A stretch of 64,000 nucleotides of DNA, taken from contig NZ_JAFKDE010000003.1 of NCBI RefSeq assembly GCF_017255295.1, forward strand, positions 372,001-436,000, in the 5' to 3' direction. Position 1 is the stretch's first letter; every line of letters starts with the position of its first letter. The DNA is from Nitratireductor aquimarinus (GTDB taxonomy: Bacteria > Pseudomonadota > Alphaproteobacteria > Rhizobiales > Rhizobiaceae). A model generated the notes under the pieces. It made no database searches, was not told where the DNA came from, and saw only the letters and a program-made list of their open reading frames with translations. Of this stretch, positions 52,331 to 61,697 are shown in pieces. Both the position numbers and the translations under genes were made by a program.

Positions 52331-53866
52331 ATGGACACACTAGCCTCTTTGGCAGACGGCTTTGCCGTCGCACTGACTTGGCAGAACCTCATGCTGGCGC
52401 TGATCGGCTGCTTTCTCGGCACCATCATCGGCGCGCTGCCGGGGCTCGGCCCTTCAAACGGCGTTGCGATCCTCATACCGCTCGCCTTCACCCTCGGCCT
52501 GCCGGCCACACCGGCGCTCATCCTGCTGACCAGCGTCTATTATGGCGCGATGTATGGCGGCCGCATCTCATCGATCCTGCTCAACATTCCAGGCGATGAA
52601 CCGGCCCTCATGACAACGCTCGACGGCCATCCCATGGCCAAGGCCGGCAAGGCTGGCGAAGCGCTCGCCATCTCCGGTCTTGCATCCTTCGTCGGCGCAT
52701 TCTTCGCCACCTGGGGCCTCGTCTTCCTCGCGCCGCAGCTGGTCAAGGTCGCGCTCCTGTTCGGTCCGGCCGAGTATTTCGCGCTGTTCGTGCTCGCCTT
52801 CGCCACGCTTGGCGGCATCGCCAGCCGCAATCAGGCCAAGGCGGCGCTGGCCGCGGTTCTGGGCCTTGGCATCGCCACCATCGGCGTCGATGGCCAGACC
52901 GGCGTTCCGCGCTTTTCCTTCGGCGAAGTGCATCTTTATGACGGCATCGACTTCCTCGTCGCCATTGTCGGCCTGTTCGCGCTCTCGGAAGTGTTCATCT
53001 TCCTCGAACACCGTGCCGGCGGCGGCGCAGACGACAAGGTGGTCAAGGTGGGCCGCATCGTGCCGCCGTGGAAGATGGTGCGCGAAACCATTCCCGCCAT
53101 GGGCCGTTCGACGGTCTTCGGCTTCATCGCAGGTGTTCTGCCGGGCGCCGGCGCTTCGCTCGGCTCCTTCATCTCCTACACGTTCGAGAAGCGCATCTCC
53201 GACCGCAACGGCACGTTCGGCAAGGGTGATCCGCGCGGCGTGGCAGCGCCCGAGGCCGGCAACAACTCGGCCGCCGGCGGCGCGCTGGTGCCCATGCTGG
53301 CGCTCGGCGTTCCCGGTTCCGGCACCACCGCCGTCCTGCTCGCCATGCTGCTCGCGCTCAACATCACCCCCGGCCCCCTGCTCTTCCAGCAGAACCCGGA
53401 TGTGGTCTGGGGCCTGATCGCCGCGCTCTTCATCGGCAACATCATGCTTCTGGCCATGAACCTGCCGCTGGTGTCGCTGTTCGTGCGCGTGTTGCTGATC
53501 CCGACCCGCTATCTGATGCCCGCCGTGGCGATGATCTCCTTCGTCGGCATCTACGGCATTTCCGGCTCCACCTTCGACCTTCTGGTGATGATCGCCTTCG
53601 GCGTTCTGGGTTGGGTTCTGCGCAAACTCGACGTGCCGCTGGTGCCGATCATCCTCGGCGTTCTTCTGGGCGACCAGATGGAGAAGAACCTGCGCCGCGC
53701 GATGACCATTCATGACGGCGACTGGACGATGCTGTTCAACTCGTGGCTCGCCATCGGGCTCTGGTCCTTCGCCATCATCGGCTTTGTCATGCCGCTGATC
53801 GTCGGCCGCTACTTCCGGCCCAAGATCGCCGACGAGGCGATTGCCGAAGGCGCCGATCCCGATTGA
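52331..53866 (+). CDS. tctA: Tripartite tricarboxylate transporter large permease TctA
   Basis: A 511-residue integral membrane protein with about 11-12 segments. The TctA signature GALPGLGPSNGVAILIPLAF appears near residue 40, and a second half-signature FGFIAGVLPGAGASLGSFIS near 270. It imports a carboxylate driven by an ion gradient with TctB and TctC. The ATG at 52331 is preceded by GGGAGG. It is convergent with the EamA gene. Confidence 0.95.
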   Translation: MDTLASLADGFAVALTWQNLMLALIGCFLGTIIGALPGLGPSNGVAILIPLAFTLGLPATPALILLTSVYYGAMYGGRISSILLNIPGDEPALMTTLDGHPMAKAGKAGEALAISGLASFVGAFFATWGLVFLAPQLVKVALLFGPAEYFALFVLAFATLGGIASRNQAKAALAAVLGLGIATIGVDGQTGVPRFSFGEVHLYDGIDFLVAIVGLFALSEVFIFLEHRAGGGADDKVVKVGRIVPPWKMVRETIPAMGRSTVFGFIAGVLPGAGASLGSFISYTFEKRISDRNGTFGKGDPRGVAAPEAGNNSAAGGALVPMLALGVPGSGTTAVLLAMLLALNITPGPLLFQQNPDVVWGLIAALFIGNIMLLAMNLPLVSLFVRVLLIPTRYLMPAVAMISFVGIYGISGSTFDLLVMIAFGVLGWVLRKLDVPLVPIILGVLLGDQMEKNLRRAMTIHDGDWTMLFNSWLAIGLWSFAIIGFVMPLIVGRYFRPKIADEAIAEGADPD

Positions 53867-53882
53867 TCGGCGCTTACAGGCT

Positions 53883-54770
53883 TCAACTGCCAGAGGCGGC
53901 GTGGCTTCTCAGCCGCGCCGTCCTCAATGTGAGAAACGCAGTGGCCGAAACGATGATGGCCGCGCCGATCACCGTGTTGAGGCTGGGCACCTCACCGAAG
54001 AAGACATAGCCCACCACGCCCGACAGGATCAGGCTCGAATAGCCGAGTGGTCCGAGAAACCCCGCATCGCCAAGCCAGTGCGCCCGCAGAAAACAGAACT
54101 GCGCGGCCTGCGAGAAGATGCCGACGGCCAGCAGAAACGGCCAGTGACCGGCCGCCACGTCCTGCCAGCCCGAAATGGCCGGCCAGGCGGTGATCAGCGC
54201 CAGACCGCCCGTATAGAACAGCATCATCACCACCGGCGGCGTGCCCTTGAGCTGACGCGTGACGATGATCGCCCCCGTGCCTGCCAGAACGGCGGCCAGC
54301 GCCGCGAGCAGGGCCGGCGTCCATTCCACATTGCCGGGGCTTGCGGCGATGAACGCGCCGACGAGCCCCAGCCCCGCCGCAAGCCAGCGCGAACCGGACA
54401 CCGCCTCGCGCAGGATCAGCGCGGAAAGCGCCACCAGCACGACGGGCCGCGTGAAATTCATGGTCATGTAAAGCGCCAGCGGCAGATGCGCGACGGCGTA
54501 GAAGCCGCCCGTCAGCGCCACAGCCGACAGGAACACCCGGAACAGATGCAGCGGAACGCGGTCGATCGACCACAGAACCTGCCGCTGACGCGCCAGCCAC
54601 GGCAGGATCAGGCAGAACCCGACCAGTGCCCTGAGAAAAACGAGTTGCCACGGCGGATAGCCCGCGCCCAGCGCCTTGACGATGGATATGGCCCAGATGT
54701 TGAGGCCCATATCCGCCAGAAGCCAGGCCCCGGCGCGCAGATTGTCCTTTGCCGTGGCAGGCGCACTCAC
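53883..54770 (-). CDS. EamA-family (DMT) transporter
   Basis: A 295-residue protein with ten hydrophobic segments in two EamA repeats (GLNIWAISIVKALGAGYPPW early; SLILSGVVGYVFFGEVPSLN in the second repeat). The family exports metabolites or imports nucleotide sugars and similar. It starts with GTG overlapping the PIG-L stop codon (GTGA), so it is translationally coupled and may move the product or substrate of that enzyme. Confidence 0.88.
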   Translation of the reverse strand: MSAPATAKDNLRAGAWLLADMGLNIWAISIVKALGAGYPPWQLVFLRALVGFCLILPWLARQRQVLWSIDRVPLHLFRVFLSAVALTGGFYAVAHLPLALYMTMNFTRPVVLVALSALILREAVSGSRWLAAGLGLVGAFIAASPGNVEWTPALLAALAAVLAGTGAIIVTRQLKGTPPVVMMLFYTGGLALITAWPAISGWQDVAAGHWPFLLAVGIFSQAAQFCFLRAHWLGDAGFLGPLGYSSLILSGVVGYVFFGEVPSLNTVIGAAIIVSATAFLTLRTARLRSHAASGS

Positions 54771-57121
54771 GGCCGCGCCAGAAGGTTCGCCATCAGGCGG
54801 AACGCGCCGGGCACCAGTTTCTCCATCTGGTGATGCAGGATCAGCGCCGCATGGGTGTGCCGCCCCTTGCCGATCCGCGCCGAGAGAAGCGCGCCCTGAT
54901 GCACATCCTCTTCCGGGTCGGCCATGGACAGAAGCGGTTCATAGGCCTCGTCCCAGCTCTTGGCGAAATAGAGCCCGCGCTCCTTGTGCCAGTCCTTCCA
55001 GTCCTCATCCGTGATGCGGTTCGGCGTGTTGAGCAGCGGATGTCCGGGCGCGAGATGGGTCACCTCGGCATTCTCATCCGTCACCCGCCAGCGCAGCGAC
55101 GGTTTGCCGATCTCCAGCCGGCGCGGCGGCACCGTCTCCGGATCCCACGCATCCCACGGGCGGTGATAGAGCGTGACCAGATTGCCGCCATCCTCGACCC
55201 AGGCTTTCACCGCGGGCATCGCTTCTTTAAGCGCCGGACGGGCGCGCATGGCGAAAATGCCCACCACCAGCGTGTCGATGTCCTTCAGCCCCTCAGCCGT
55301 CAGCGCCTCATCACTCATGTCGGTGACATCGAGGCCGAGCGCGCGCAGCCACAGTCCGACGCGGTCATTGCCGCCGCCCACATAGCCGACACGCACATCC
55401 GGCAGCGCCACGTCGAGCACCCGCACGGAGAGCTTGGCCGGAAAGGCGCGCGCCCGCGCGCCGATATGCGGATAATCGAACCGGTGAACCGTTTCGGCCG
55501 TCTGACCGTCAATCTCCAGCGGCAGCTCATAAAGCCCCGGCGCGATGGCCTCAGGCGCTGTAACCCGCAAGCCGCCCGTCACCGACGATGCAGTCCAGCC
55601 GTCCGGCAGTTCCAGCGCGGTTTCCGCCTGTGCCGGATGGAGTTCCGAAACACGCAGATCGATCGTGCGCGCGCTGGCTGCAACATTGATCAGCGCCCGG
55701 TCAGGCGCAAGCGTGGCCGAGCGCGCGGGCAGAACCACCGGCGCGCGCTCGAGCGGCAGGAGCGTTTCCGCCGAAACCCCGTCAATGGTCACGCCCACAC
55801 GCACCGCAGGCAGGCGCGCCCTGCCCGGCAGATAATGCGCGGGATAGCAGTCGGTGGGTTGCGCATCCTCCGGCACATGGACGAGGCCATCGGCAGCGCG
55901 CCAGCCCTCCGGCACGACGGGCGTCACTTCCGCCACGGGTCCGGCGCTCTCGATGGTCAGCGCCACGCTCTCGCCAGGGCGCAGAATGTCGCGCTCAAGT
56001 GCAGCGCGCACCTGCACCCCGCTTGCGATCCGCATCACGTGCGAAAGCTGAACTTCCTTGGCGGCAAGGCGGTGCTGCACCTCGTCATGGGCGTGCGCCG
56101 GGCAGGCATCGCGCGCCTCGCGAACGGCCCTGAGTGCCGAGGCTGCCTTTCGCGCCACGCTCTCCCTGTTCGGGAAAGCGGCAATGGCCGCCATGCAGGC
56201 CTCATGCGCAGTTACAAGTTGCGCGGCGATTTCCGGCGCACCGGCAAACGCCGCCAGATCGATCAGCGTGACCGGCAGGCCGTCCGTCACGCTGTCATCC
56301 GGGCCGGAAACCTCCGAGCGCACCAGATGGAGCGGCCAGTCGTTCGGCGCGCCATGCGCGACCCAGCGGCCCATGCCCTGCGTGCGATGGAACACGCGTG
56401 ACTGCTCGCCGATCTGCGCCCAGCTCCAGCCCGTCACCGGGTCTTCGCCGCCGCCTTTCACCGTCAGCGTGGCGCTCGGTGGCGGCAGATCGTCATCATA
56501 GGCGTCGCCCGCACCGGACCATGCCGGCAGATAGAGCTTCTTCACCTGCCATACCGGCAGATCCACATCGGGAAACGCCGGATCAGCCGCCGCTTCCATC
56601 ACCGCATGCGCCAGTTCCGTCATCGCCCGGTGATGGCCGTGCTGGCCCGGAATGTCGAGGAAAGTCGGACAGATGATGTCCGGGCGTTCGGTGCGTATGA
56701 TCTCGACGAAACGCTTCAGCGTGCGTTCACGTCCCCATTTGCCCAGCGTTTCCTTGCCGCTCTTGGAGAAACCGAAATCGAAGACGGCGTCGTCCGGCGT
56801 TTCGGAAAGCCAGTAGAGATTGAGGTTCAGCACATCGGCGGCGCGCTCCATCTCGGCAGTGCGCACCACACCCAGATCATGCGTGACTTCCGAGCCGATG
56901 GCGTTCTGCCCGCCCTCGCCGCGATTGGCGCAGGCGAATGACAGCGCCACGCCGTCCCGCAGCCCGAGTGCTGCCAGCATCTCGGATGTCTCGTCATCGG
57001 GGTGCGCACCCGTGTTCATGAAGGAGACGCAGGATTTCAGCGGCGCCAGCGCGCGCCACAGCTGGACGATACGCGGGTTGCGCATCTGCGCGTCAATACG
57101 CTCCTGATCGGACAAGGGCAT
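54767..57121 (-). CDS. Large PIG-L-family deacetylase
   Basis: A 784-residue protein. The N-terminal third is a PIG-L (LmbE-like) zinc deacetylase with AHPDDETSEMLAALGLRDG (HPDDE metal motif) and GQHGHHRAM supplying the second ligand site. The middle resembles beta-sandwich domains, and the last 230 residues (VRVGYVGGGNDRVGLWLRAL, VEDGGNLVTLYHRP) look like a ThuA/glutamine-amidotransferase-like fold. PIG-L enzymes usually remove acetyl groups from N-acetyl amino sugars. GGGAGG precedes the ATG at 57121. It probably forms an operon with ROK and EamA genes. Confidence 0.88.
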   Translation of the reverse strand: MPLSDQERIDAQMRNPRIVQLWRALAPLKSCVSFMNTGAHPDDETSEMLAALGLRDGVALSFACANRGEGGQNAIGSEVTHDLGVVRTAEMERAADVLNLNLYWLSETPDDAVFDFGFSKSGKETLGKWGRERTLKRFVEIIRTERPDIICPTFLDIPGQHGHHRAMTELAHAVMEAAADPAFPDVDLPVWQVKKLYLPAWSGAGDAYDDDLPPPSATLTVKGGGEDPVTGWSWAQIGEQSRVFHRTQGMGRWVAHGAPNDWPLHLVRSEVSGPDDSVTDGLPVTLIDLAAFAGAPEIAAQLVTAHEACMAAIAAFPNRESVARKAASALRAVREARDACPAHAHDEVQHRLAAKEVQLSHVMRIASGVQVRAALERDILRPGESVALTIESAGPVAEVTPVVPEGWRAADGLVHVPEDAQPTDCYPAHYLPGRARLPAVRVGVTIDGVSAETLLPLERAPVVLPARSATLAPDRALINVAASARTIDLRVSELHPAQAETALELPDGWTASSVTGGLRVTAPEAIAPGLYELPLEIDGQTAETVHRFDYPHIGARARAFPAKLSVRVLDVALPDVRVGYVGGGNDRVGLWLRALGLDVTDMSDEALTAEGLKDIDTLVVGIFAMRARPALKEAMPAVKAWVEDGGNLVTLYHRPWDAWDPETVPPRRLEIGKPSLRWRVTDENAEVTHLAPGHPLLNTPNRITDEDWKDWHKERGLYFAKSWDEAYEPLLSMADPEEDVHQGALLSARIGKGRHTHAALILHHQMEKLVPGAFRLMANLLARP

Positions 57122-57141
57122 TCCAAACCTCCCGGAAATTA

Positions 57142-58341
57142 TCAAGTCTTCGCGGCAATGCGCGGGGTAATGGTGTCGTGGATGACGAGGGCTGCCCCGC
57201 CAAGGGCGGCGGTCAGGCGGCCGCATGCGCCGCGCTGCACGCGCGGAGAAACGCGCCCCTCACGGGCCGCAACCGAGCCGCCGGGCAGATGCAGCGCGCC
57301 GATCAGGTGATCGAGCACTTCGTCGGGCATCGCCCCGCCGAGAATGACGGTTTCCGGATCGAACAGGTTCTCGATCATGCCGATGGCCTGCGAGAGCGGG
57401 CCGGCCGCCTCGCCGATCCACTCCATCAGATGCGGATTGCCTGCTTCATAAAGCTTCTCGATGTCGGTCGCGCTGTCGATCTCGACGCCGGCACAGGCCA
57501 GTTTGGAGCGCACGGAAATGCGGCTCGCATAGGTTTCCAGACAGCCCTTGTTGCCGCAGGCGCACTGGCGTCCACCCGGCGTCACGATCACATGACCGAT
57601 CTCGCCCGCATTGCCGAATGCGCCGCGCTGCACCTCGCCATCATTGACGACGCCAAGGCCGAGACCCGCGCCGAAATAGATGAAGCAGAAAGTCCTGAGC
57701 CCCGATGCAACGCCGCGCACGCGCTCGGCAACGGCTGCGGCGGTGGCGTCGTTCTCGACCACGACCGCCATGTCGAGCGCATCCTCAAACAGCGCGACGG
57801 GGTCCGTCTCCTCCCAGCCATGCAGGGCCGTCTGGCCAGCGCCGGAAATGCCGACCTTTCCGAACGGCCCCGGCATGACGACGCCAGCGCCCAGAATGTC
57901 CTGCTTTTCCGCATTCCGGCCATGGAGCGCCACCGTCCTGATGCGCCGGGCCACATCTGCAACCGTCTTGGGATCGTTCTTTGGCAGGGCTTCGCGCGTC
58001 GTGAAAAGCGTCTCGCCGGCAAGGTTCACCAGCGCGCCGAACATGGCATCCGGCCGCACCTCGATGCCGAGCGCCGCCGCGCCATCACCGTTCAGCCGGT
58101 ATTGGAGGACCGGAAGCCCCCGGCCCGCCGACTGGCGACCGGCCTCGACGATGAAACCGTCCTCCTCCAGCTCCGCGATGATGTTGCTCACCGCCTGCGT
58201 GGAAAGTCCCGAAATGCGCGCGATCTCGGCGCGCCCGATGGGCTGGCGCTCACGCACATGCCCAAGCACCACCTGTCGATTGTGCAGACGGGTGCGTTCA
58301 GCGTTCGATCCGACGATGCGGCGTGGGTGGACAATCTTCAT
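57142..58341 (-). CDS. ROK-family transcriptional regulator (NagC/XylR type)
   Basis: A 399-residue regulator: winged helix (GRAEIARISGLSTQAVSNII) followed by a sugar-kinase-like ROK domain with VVENDATAAAVAE and the zinc motif CACGNKGCLETYAS. Such proteins usually repress sugar genes and let go on binding the sugar. It is divergent from the ABC transporter operon, and two matching dyads lie in the gap between them. Confidence 0.93.
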   Translation of the reverse strand: MKIVHPRRIVGSNAERTRLHNRQVVLGHVRERQPIGRAEIARISGLSTQAVSNIIAELEEDGFIVEAGRQSAGRGLPVLQYRLNGDGAAALGIEVRPDAMFGALVNLAGETLFTTREALPKNDPKTVADVARRIRTVALHGRNAEKQDILGAGVVMPGPFGKVGISGAGQTALHGWEETDPVALFEDALDMAVVVENDATAAAVAERVRGVASGLRTFCFIYFGAGLGLGVVNDGEVQRGAFGNAGEIGHVIVTPGGRQCACGNKGCLETYASRISVRSKLACAGVEIDSATDIEKLYEAGNPHLMEWIGEAAGPLSQAIGMIENLFDPETVILGGAMPDEVLDHLIGALHLPGGSVAAREGRVSPRVQRGACGRLTAALGGAALVIHDTITPRIAAKT

Positions 58342-58354
58342 ACAGGCTTATTAA

Positions 58355-58386
58355 TTCAACTTACTTGAACATTCAACTTGATTGAG
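58355..58386. promoter_or_regulatory. Tandem TTCAA-N5-TTGAA dyads, probable ROK operator
   Basis: TTCAA-N5-TTGAA at 58355-58369 is perfect, and TTCAA-N5-TTGAG at 58372-58386 differs by one base; the centres are 17 bases apart. They begin 14 bases upstream of the ROK start codon, in the 152-base gap shared with the binding-protein gene, an ideal site for autoregulation and control of the transporter. Confidence 0.6.
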
Positions 58387-58493
58387 TTAATCGTTAACGA
58401 ATGAGCCGGCTGTCATTACCGGATGGCCGATCTGAGGGTGAATGCCGAAACCAGCCGGAAAGAGGCGGCTGGCGGTCAAAGGGAGCGAGTAAA

Positions 58494-59753
58494 ATGAAAT
58501 TGCACAGGTTACGGACTTACATCCTGGGTGCTGCGACGGCAGCGCTTACGGCTGCGGCCACCAGCGCTTCGGCTGTCGAGATCGAATACTGGCAGTACTT
58601 CTTCGACGCCCGCGTCAAGGCGATGGACCAGCTGATCGAGAATTTCGAGGCGGCCAATCCCGACATCACCGTCAAGATGACGCATTTCCCCTATGACAGC
58701 TATCGCACCAAGGTTGCCGCCGCCATTCCGGCCGGCCAGGGTCCGGACGTCGTGCAGCTGTTCTATGGCTGGCTGAACGACTATGTCGAGGCAGAGCTGA
58801 TCCAGCCGCTGCCGGCCGACACCTTCCCGCCGGAGAAGATCGAGGAAGAGTTCTTCCCCATGGTCAAGGCGATGCGGATGGGCGACAGCTACTGGGCGCT
58901 GCCCACGGCCGTGCGTTCGCTGGCGCTTTTCTACAATGAGCGCATGTTCGATGAGGCCGGTATCGAGAACCCGCCCACCAATCTCGACGAGTTCGTCGAG
59001 GCGGCAAAGAAGCTGACCAAGAAGGACGGTGCCGGAAACCTTACCGCCGTCGGCATCACCACCGGCATGACCGCGCAGGACCATCACTGGATCCGTGAAG
59101 TGCTCATCCGCCAGTTCGGCGGCGAGCCCTATCTCGATGATTACAAGAAGGTGAACTACGAAAACGAAGCCGGTCTCAAGGCTTTCGGCTTCTACAACGA
59201 CCTGCAGGCCAAACACGGCGTCACCAAGGCCGCGTTCATGGACGAGCCGCAGGCAGCCTTCAAGGCGGGCCGCGCCGGCATGCACATCGACGGTTCCTTC
59301 CGCATCGGCGCGCTGGAAAACGTGCGCGGCCTCAAATGGGGCGTGGCGGAGCTGCCGGCCGGTCCTGACGGCACCAAGTCGAACTATTCCTCCTACTGGG
59401 TGAACGCCATCACCTCCAAGGCGGAAGGCGAGAAGTTCGATGCGGCGGTCAAGTTCATGGAATACCTCACCTCCGACGAAGCCATGCAGATTTGGCTTGA
59501 GACCGTTGGCGAGCTTCCGGCCAAACCGTCTGCCGCAATGACCGACGAGAATGTCAACCACCCCGTCTACGGCCCCTTCATCAAGGGTCTCGAATACGCA
59601 AAGACCACGGTCTTCGCCAATGAGAGCGCCCAGCGCCAGACGATGGTGGACATGATGCAGCGCATCGAGCTGCAGGGTCAGGCGCTTGAAGAGAGCGTCT
59701 CCCAGGCCGCCGGGGAAGAGCAGAAAATCCTCGACGAGTATTACAACAAATAA
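58494..59753 (+). CDS. ABC transporter sugar-type substrate-binding protein
   Basis: A 419-residue exported receptor of the MalE-type extracellular solute-binding family 1. The signal peptide ends near TSASA and the mature part begins VEIEYWQYFFDARVKAMDQ; QGPDVVQLFYGWLNDY and AFKAGRAGMHIDGSFRIGAL are typical landmarks. GGGAG lies upstream of the ATG at 58494. It is the first gene of the importer operon; a hairpin follows it. Confidence 0.94.
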   Translation: MKLHRLRTYILGAATAALTAAATSASAVEIEYWQYFFDARVKAMDQLIENFEAANPDITVKMTHFPYDSYRTKVAAAIPAGQGPDVVQLFYGWLNDYVEAELIQPLPADTFPPEKIEEEFFPMVKAMRMGDSYWALPTAVRSLALFYNERMFDEAGIENPPTNLDEFVEAAKKLTKKDGAGNLTAVGITTGMTAQDHHWIREVLIRQFGGEPYLDDYKKVNYENEAGLKAFGFYNDLQAKHGVTKAAFMDEPQAAFKAGRAGMHIDGSFRIGALENVRGLKWGVAELPAGPDGTKSNYSSYWVNAITSKAEGEKFDAAVKFMEYLTSDEAMQIWLETVGELPAKPSAAMTDENVNHPVYGPFIKGLEYAKTTVFANESAQRQTMVDMMQRIELQGQALEESVSQAAGEEQKILDEYYNK

Positions 59754-59761
59754 GGCCTGTC

Positions 59762-59788
59762 GGGCGTCCGGACCATGTTCGGACGCCC
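59762..59788 (+). terminator. Hairpin after the binding-protein gene
   Basis: GGGCGTCCG at 59762-59770 pairs with CGGACGCCC at 59780-59788 around a 9-nt loop, followed by TTGCAGCGTTTTC. It lies eight bases after the receptor stop and 126 bases before the permease genes, and probably attenuates or protects the receptor mRNA. Confidence 0.6.
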
Positions 59789-59913
59789 TTGCAGCGTTTT
59801 CTGCCACCGGGTGAACACATCCGGCTTCGCATCGACGCATCGACAGACAGACAGGGTGGTTTCGCGGGCTTCGGCACGGGCGAAGACACTCTGGCGCCGA
59901 CCGGGACGGGGCC

Positions 59914-60807
59914 ATGCGCTTTTACAAAAACCTATCCATACCGCAGAAGCAGATCGTCTGGGCCTGGGCTTTCCTCGCCCTCCCCGTTCTCTTCTACGTC
60001 GTCATCCGTTTCTATCCGACGGCCAACGCCTTCGTTCTTTCCTTTCAGGAATGGAACCTGCTTGGCGACCGCAAATTCGTCGGACTGGAAAACTACGCAA
60101 AGCTGTTCAGCGATCCGGTCTTCTGGAAAGTGTTCAAGAACACCTTCATGTATCTGATCCTCGGCACGCCGATCAGCCTCGTCCTGTCTTTCATCATCGC
60201 CTATCACCTCGACAAGGTGCGGTTCATGCACGGCACGATCCGTGCACTGTACTTCCTGCCCTTCATGACGAGCGCGGTGGCGATGGCCTGGGTCTGGCGC
60301 TGGTTCTACCAGCCGGTTCCCATCGGCGTGTTCAACAATTTCCTGGCCAGCCTAGGCTTTGCGCAGATCGAATTCCTGAGTTCCACCACCAACGCCCTGC
60401 CTTCGGTGCTCGCACCGGCCGTGTGGGCTGGGCTGGGCTTTCAGGTCATCATCTTCATGGCCGGCCTGCGCGCCATTCCGCAGAGCTATTACGAGGCAGC
60501 CCGCATCGATGGCGTCTCCACCTGGACGGTGCTGACGGAAATCACCATTCCGCTCCTGAAGCCCACCATCGTGTTCCTGGTCGTCTTCTCCTCGATCGGC
60601 TTCCTGCGGATCTTCGATCAGGTGTTCAACATGACCACCAACAATCCGGGCGGTCCGCTGAACTCCACCAAACCGCTGGTGCTCCTGATCTATGACACCG
60701 CTTTCAACGGCTTCAACATGGGCTACGCAGCCGCGCAGACCGTTGTTCTCTTCACCATTCTGCTGGTCGTCAGCCTGATCCAGCTTCGTCTCCTGAAGGA
60801 TAGCTGA
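59914..60807 (+). CDS. ABC transporter permease (MalF/UgpA type)
   Basis: A 297-residue permease with six membrane segments. It begins FYKNLSIPQKQIVWAWAFLA and contains YYEAARIDGVSTWTVLTEIT, the EAA loop that docks with the ATPase, followed by IPLLKPTIVF. It is the first of two permease subunits of a carbohydrate-type importer, and the next gene starts one base after its stop codon. Confidence 0.93.
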   Translation: MRFYKNLSIPQKQIVWAWAFLALPVLFYVVIRFYPTANAFVLSFQEWNLLGDRKFVGLENYAKLFSDPVFWKVFKNTFMYLILGTPISLVLSFIIAYHLDKVRFMHGTIRALYFLPFMTSAVAMAWVWRWFYQPVPIGVFNNFLASLGFAQIEFLSSTTNALPSVLAPAVWAGLGFQVIIFMAGLRAIPQSYYEAARIDGVSTWTVLTEITIPLLKPTIVFLVVFSSIGFLRIFDQVFNMTTNNPGGPLNSTKPLVLLIYDTAFNGFNMGYAAAQTVVLFTILLVVSLIQLRLLKDS

Positions 60808-60808
60808 C

Positions 60809-61690
60809 ATGGCCAGTCAGGACATTGCAGTCAAAGCGTCCACGGACGCGCTCTTCTCCGGCTCCTCGCGCAATTCACGGCGCAATATGGGCCAGTTCAT
60901 CCGCTGGGTGCTCTTGTTCGGCGGCGGCATCCTCATGGTCATGCCGATCGTGTTCATGATCTCGACCTCGCTGAAATTTCCCTTCGAGGTCTACAATCTG
61001 AACCTGATCCCCGAAGAGCCGACAATCGAGAACTACACCTATGTTCTCGAAGACGGACGCTTCTACGGCTGGTTCATCAACTCGCTGGTCATTGCCATCC
61101 TCACCACCGTGTCGGCCGTCTTCTTCGACGCGCTGGTTGGCTACGCGCTCTGCAAGTTCAAGTTCCCCGGCCGCTATCTCGTCTTCATCGCCATCCTGTC
61201 GACGCTGATGATCCCGACCGAGATGCTGGTCATCCCGTGGTATCTCATGAGCAAGAGTTTTGGCTGGCTCGACACCTATTGGGGCATCATGTTCCCGGGC
61301 GTCATGACCGCCTTCGGCACCTTCCTCATGAAGCAGTTCTTCGAGACCGTTCCCGACGATTTCCTGGAGGCTGCGCGCATCGACGGGCTGAACGAATTCC
61401 AGATCTGGTGGCAGGTGGCCATGCCACTCGTGCGCCCCGCCCTTGCCGCCCTTGCGATCTTCGTCTTCCTCGGCAACTGGACCGCCTTCATCTGGCCGCT
61501 GATCGTCACCAACTCTGCCGAGATGTACACGCTGCCGGTCGGTCTCTCGAGCTTCGGCGACGAGGTGGACGTGGCCTGGGAACTGATCATGACGGGCGCC
61601 GCCATCTCCACGCTGCCGACGCTGGTCGTCTTCCTGATCTTCCAGCGCTTCATCATCCGTGGCGTCGTCATGGCCGGCCTCAAGGGATAA
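60809..61690 (+). CDS. ABC transporter permease (MalG/UgpE type)
   Basis: A 293-residue permease with six membrane segments and the EAA loop LEAARIDGLNEFQIWWQVAM followed by PLVRPALAAL. AAGGA overlapping the previous stop serves as its ribosome binding site. It is the second permease subunit of the importer. Confidence 0.93.
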   Translation: MASQDIAVKASTDALFSGSSRNSRRNMGQFIRWVLLFGGGILMVMPIVFMISTSLKFPFEVYNLNLIPEEPTIENYTYVLEDGRFYGWFINSLVIAILTTVSAVFFDALVGYALCKFKFPGRYLVFIAILSTLMIPTEMLVIPWYLMSKSFGWLDTYWGIMFPGVMTAFGTFLMKQFFETVPDDFLEAARIDGLNEFQIWWQVAMPLVRPALAALAIFVFLGNWTAFIWPLIVTNSAEMYTLPVGLSSFGDEVDVAWELIMTGAAISTLPTLVVFLIFQRFIIRGVVMAGLKG

Positions 61691-61697
61691 GTGAACG

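Noticed and set aside
54749-56401. Open frame of 550 codons opposite the PIG-L gene
   Set aside because: Antisense shadow: no domain, biased composition, no ribosome binding site, and the minus-strand frame has HPDDE and family-wide similarity.
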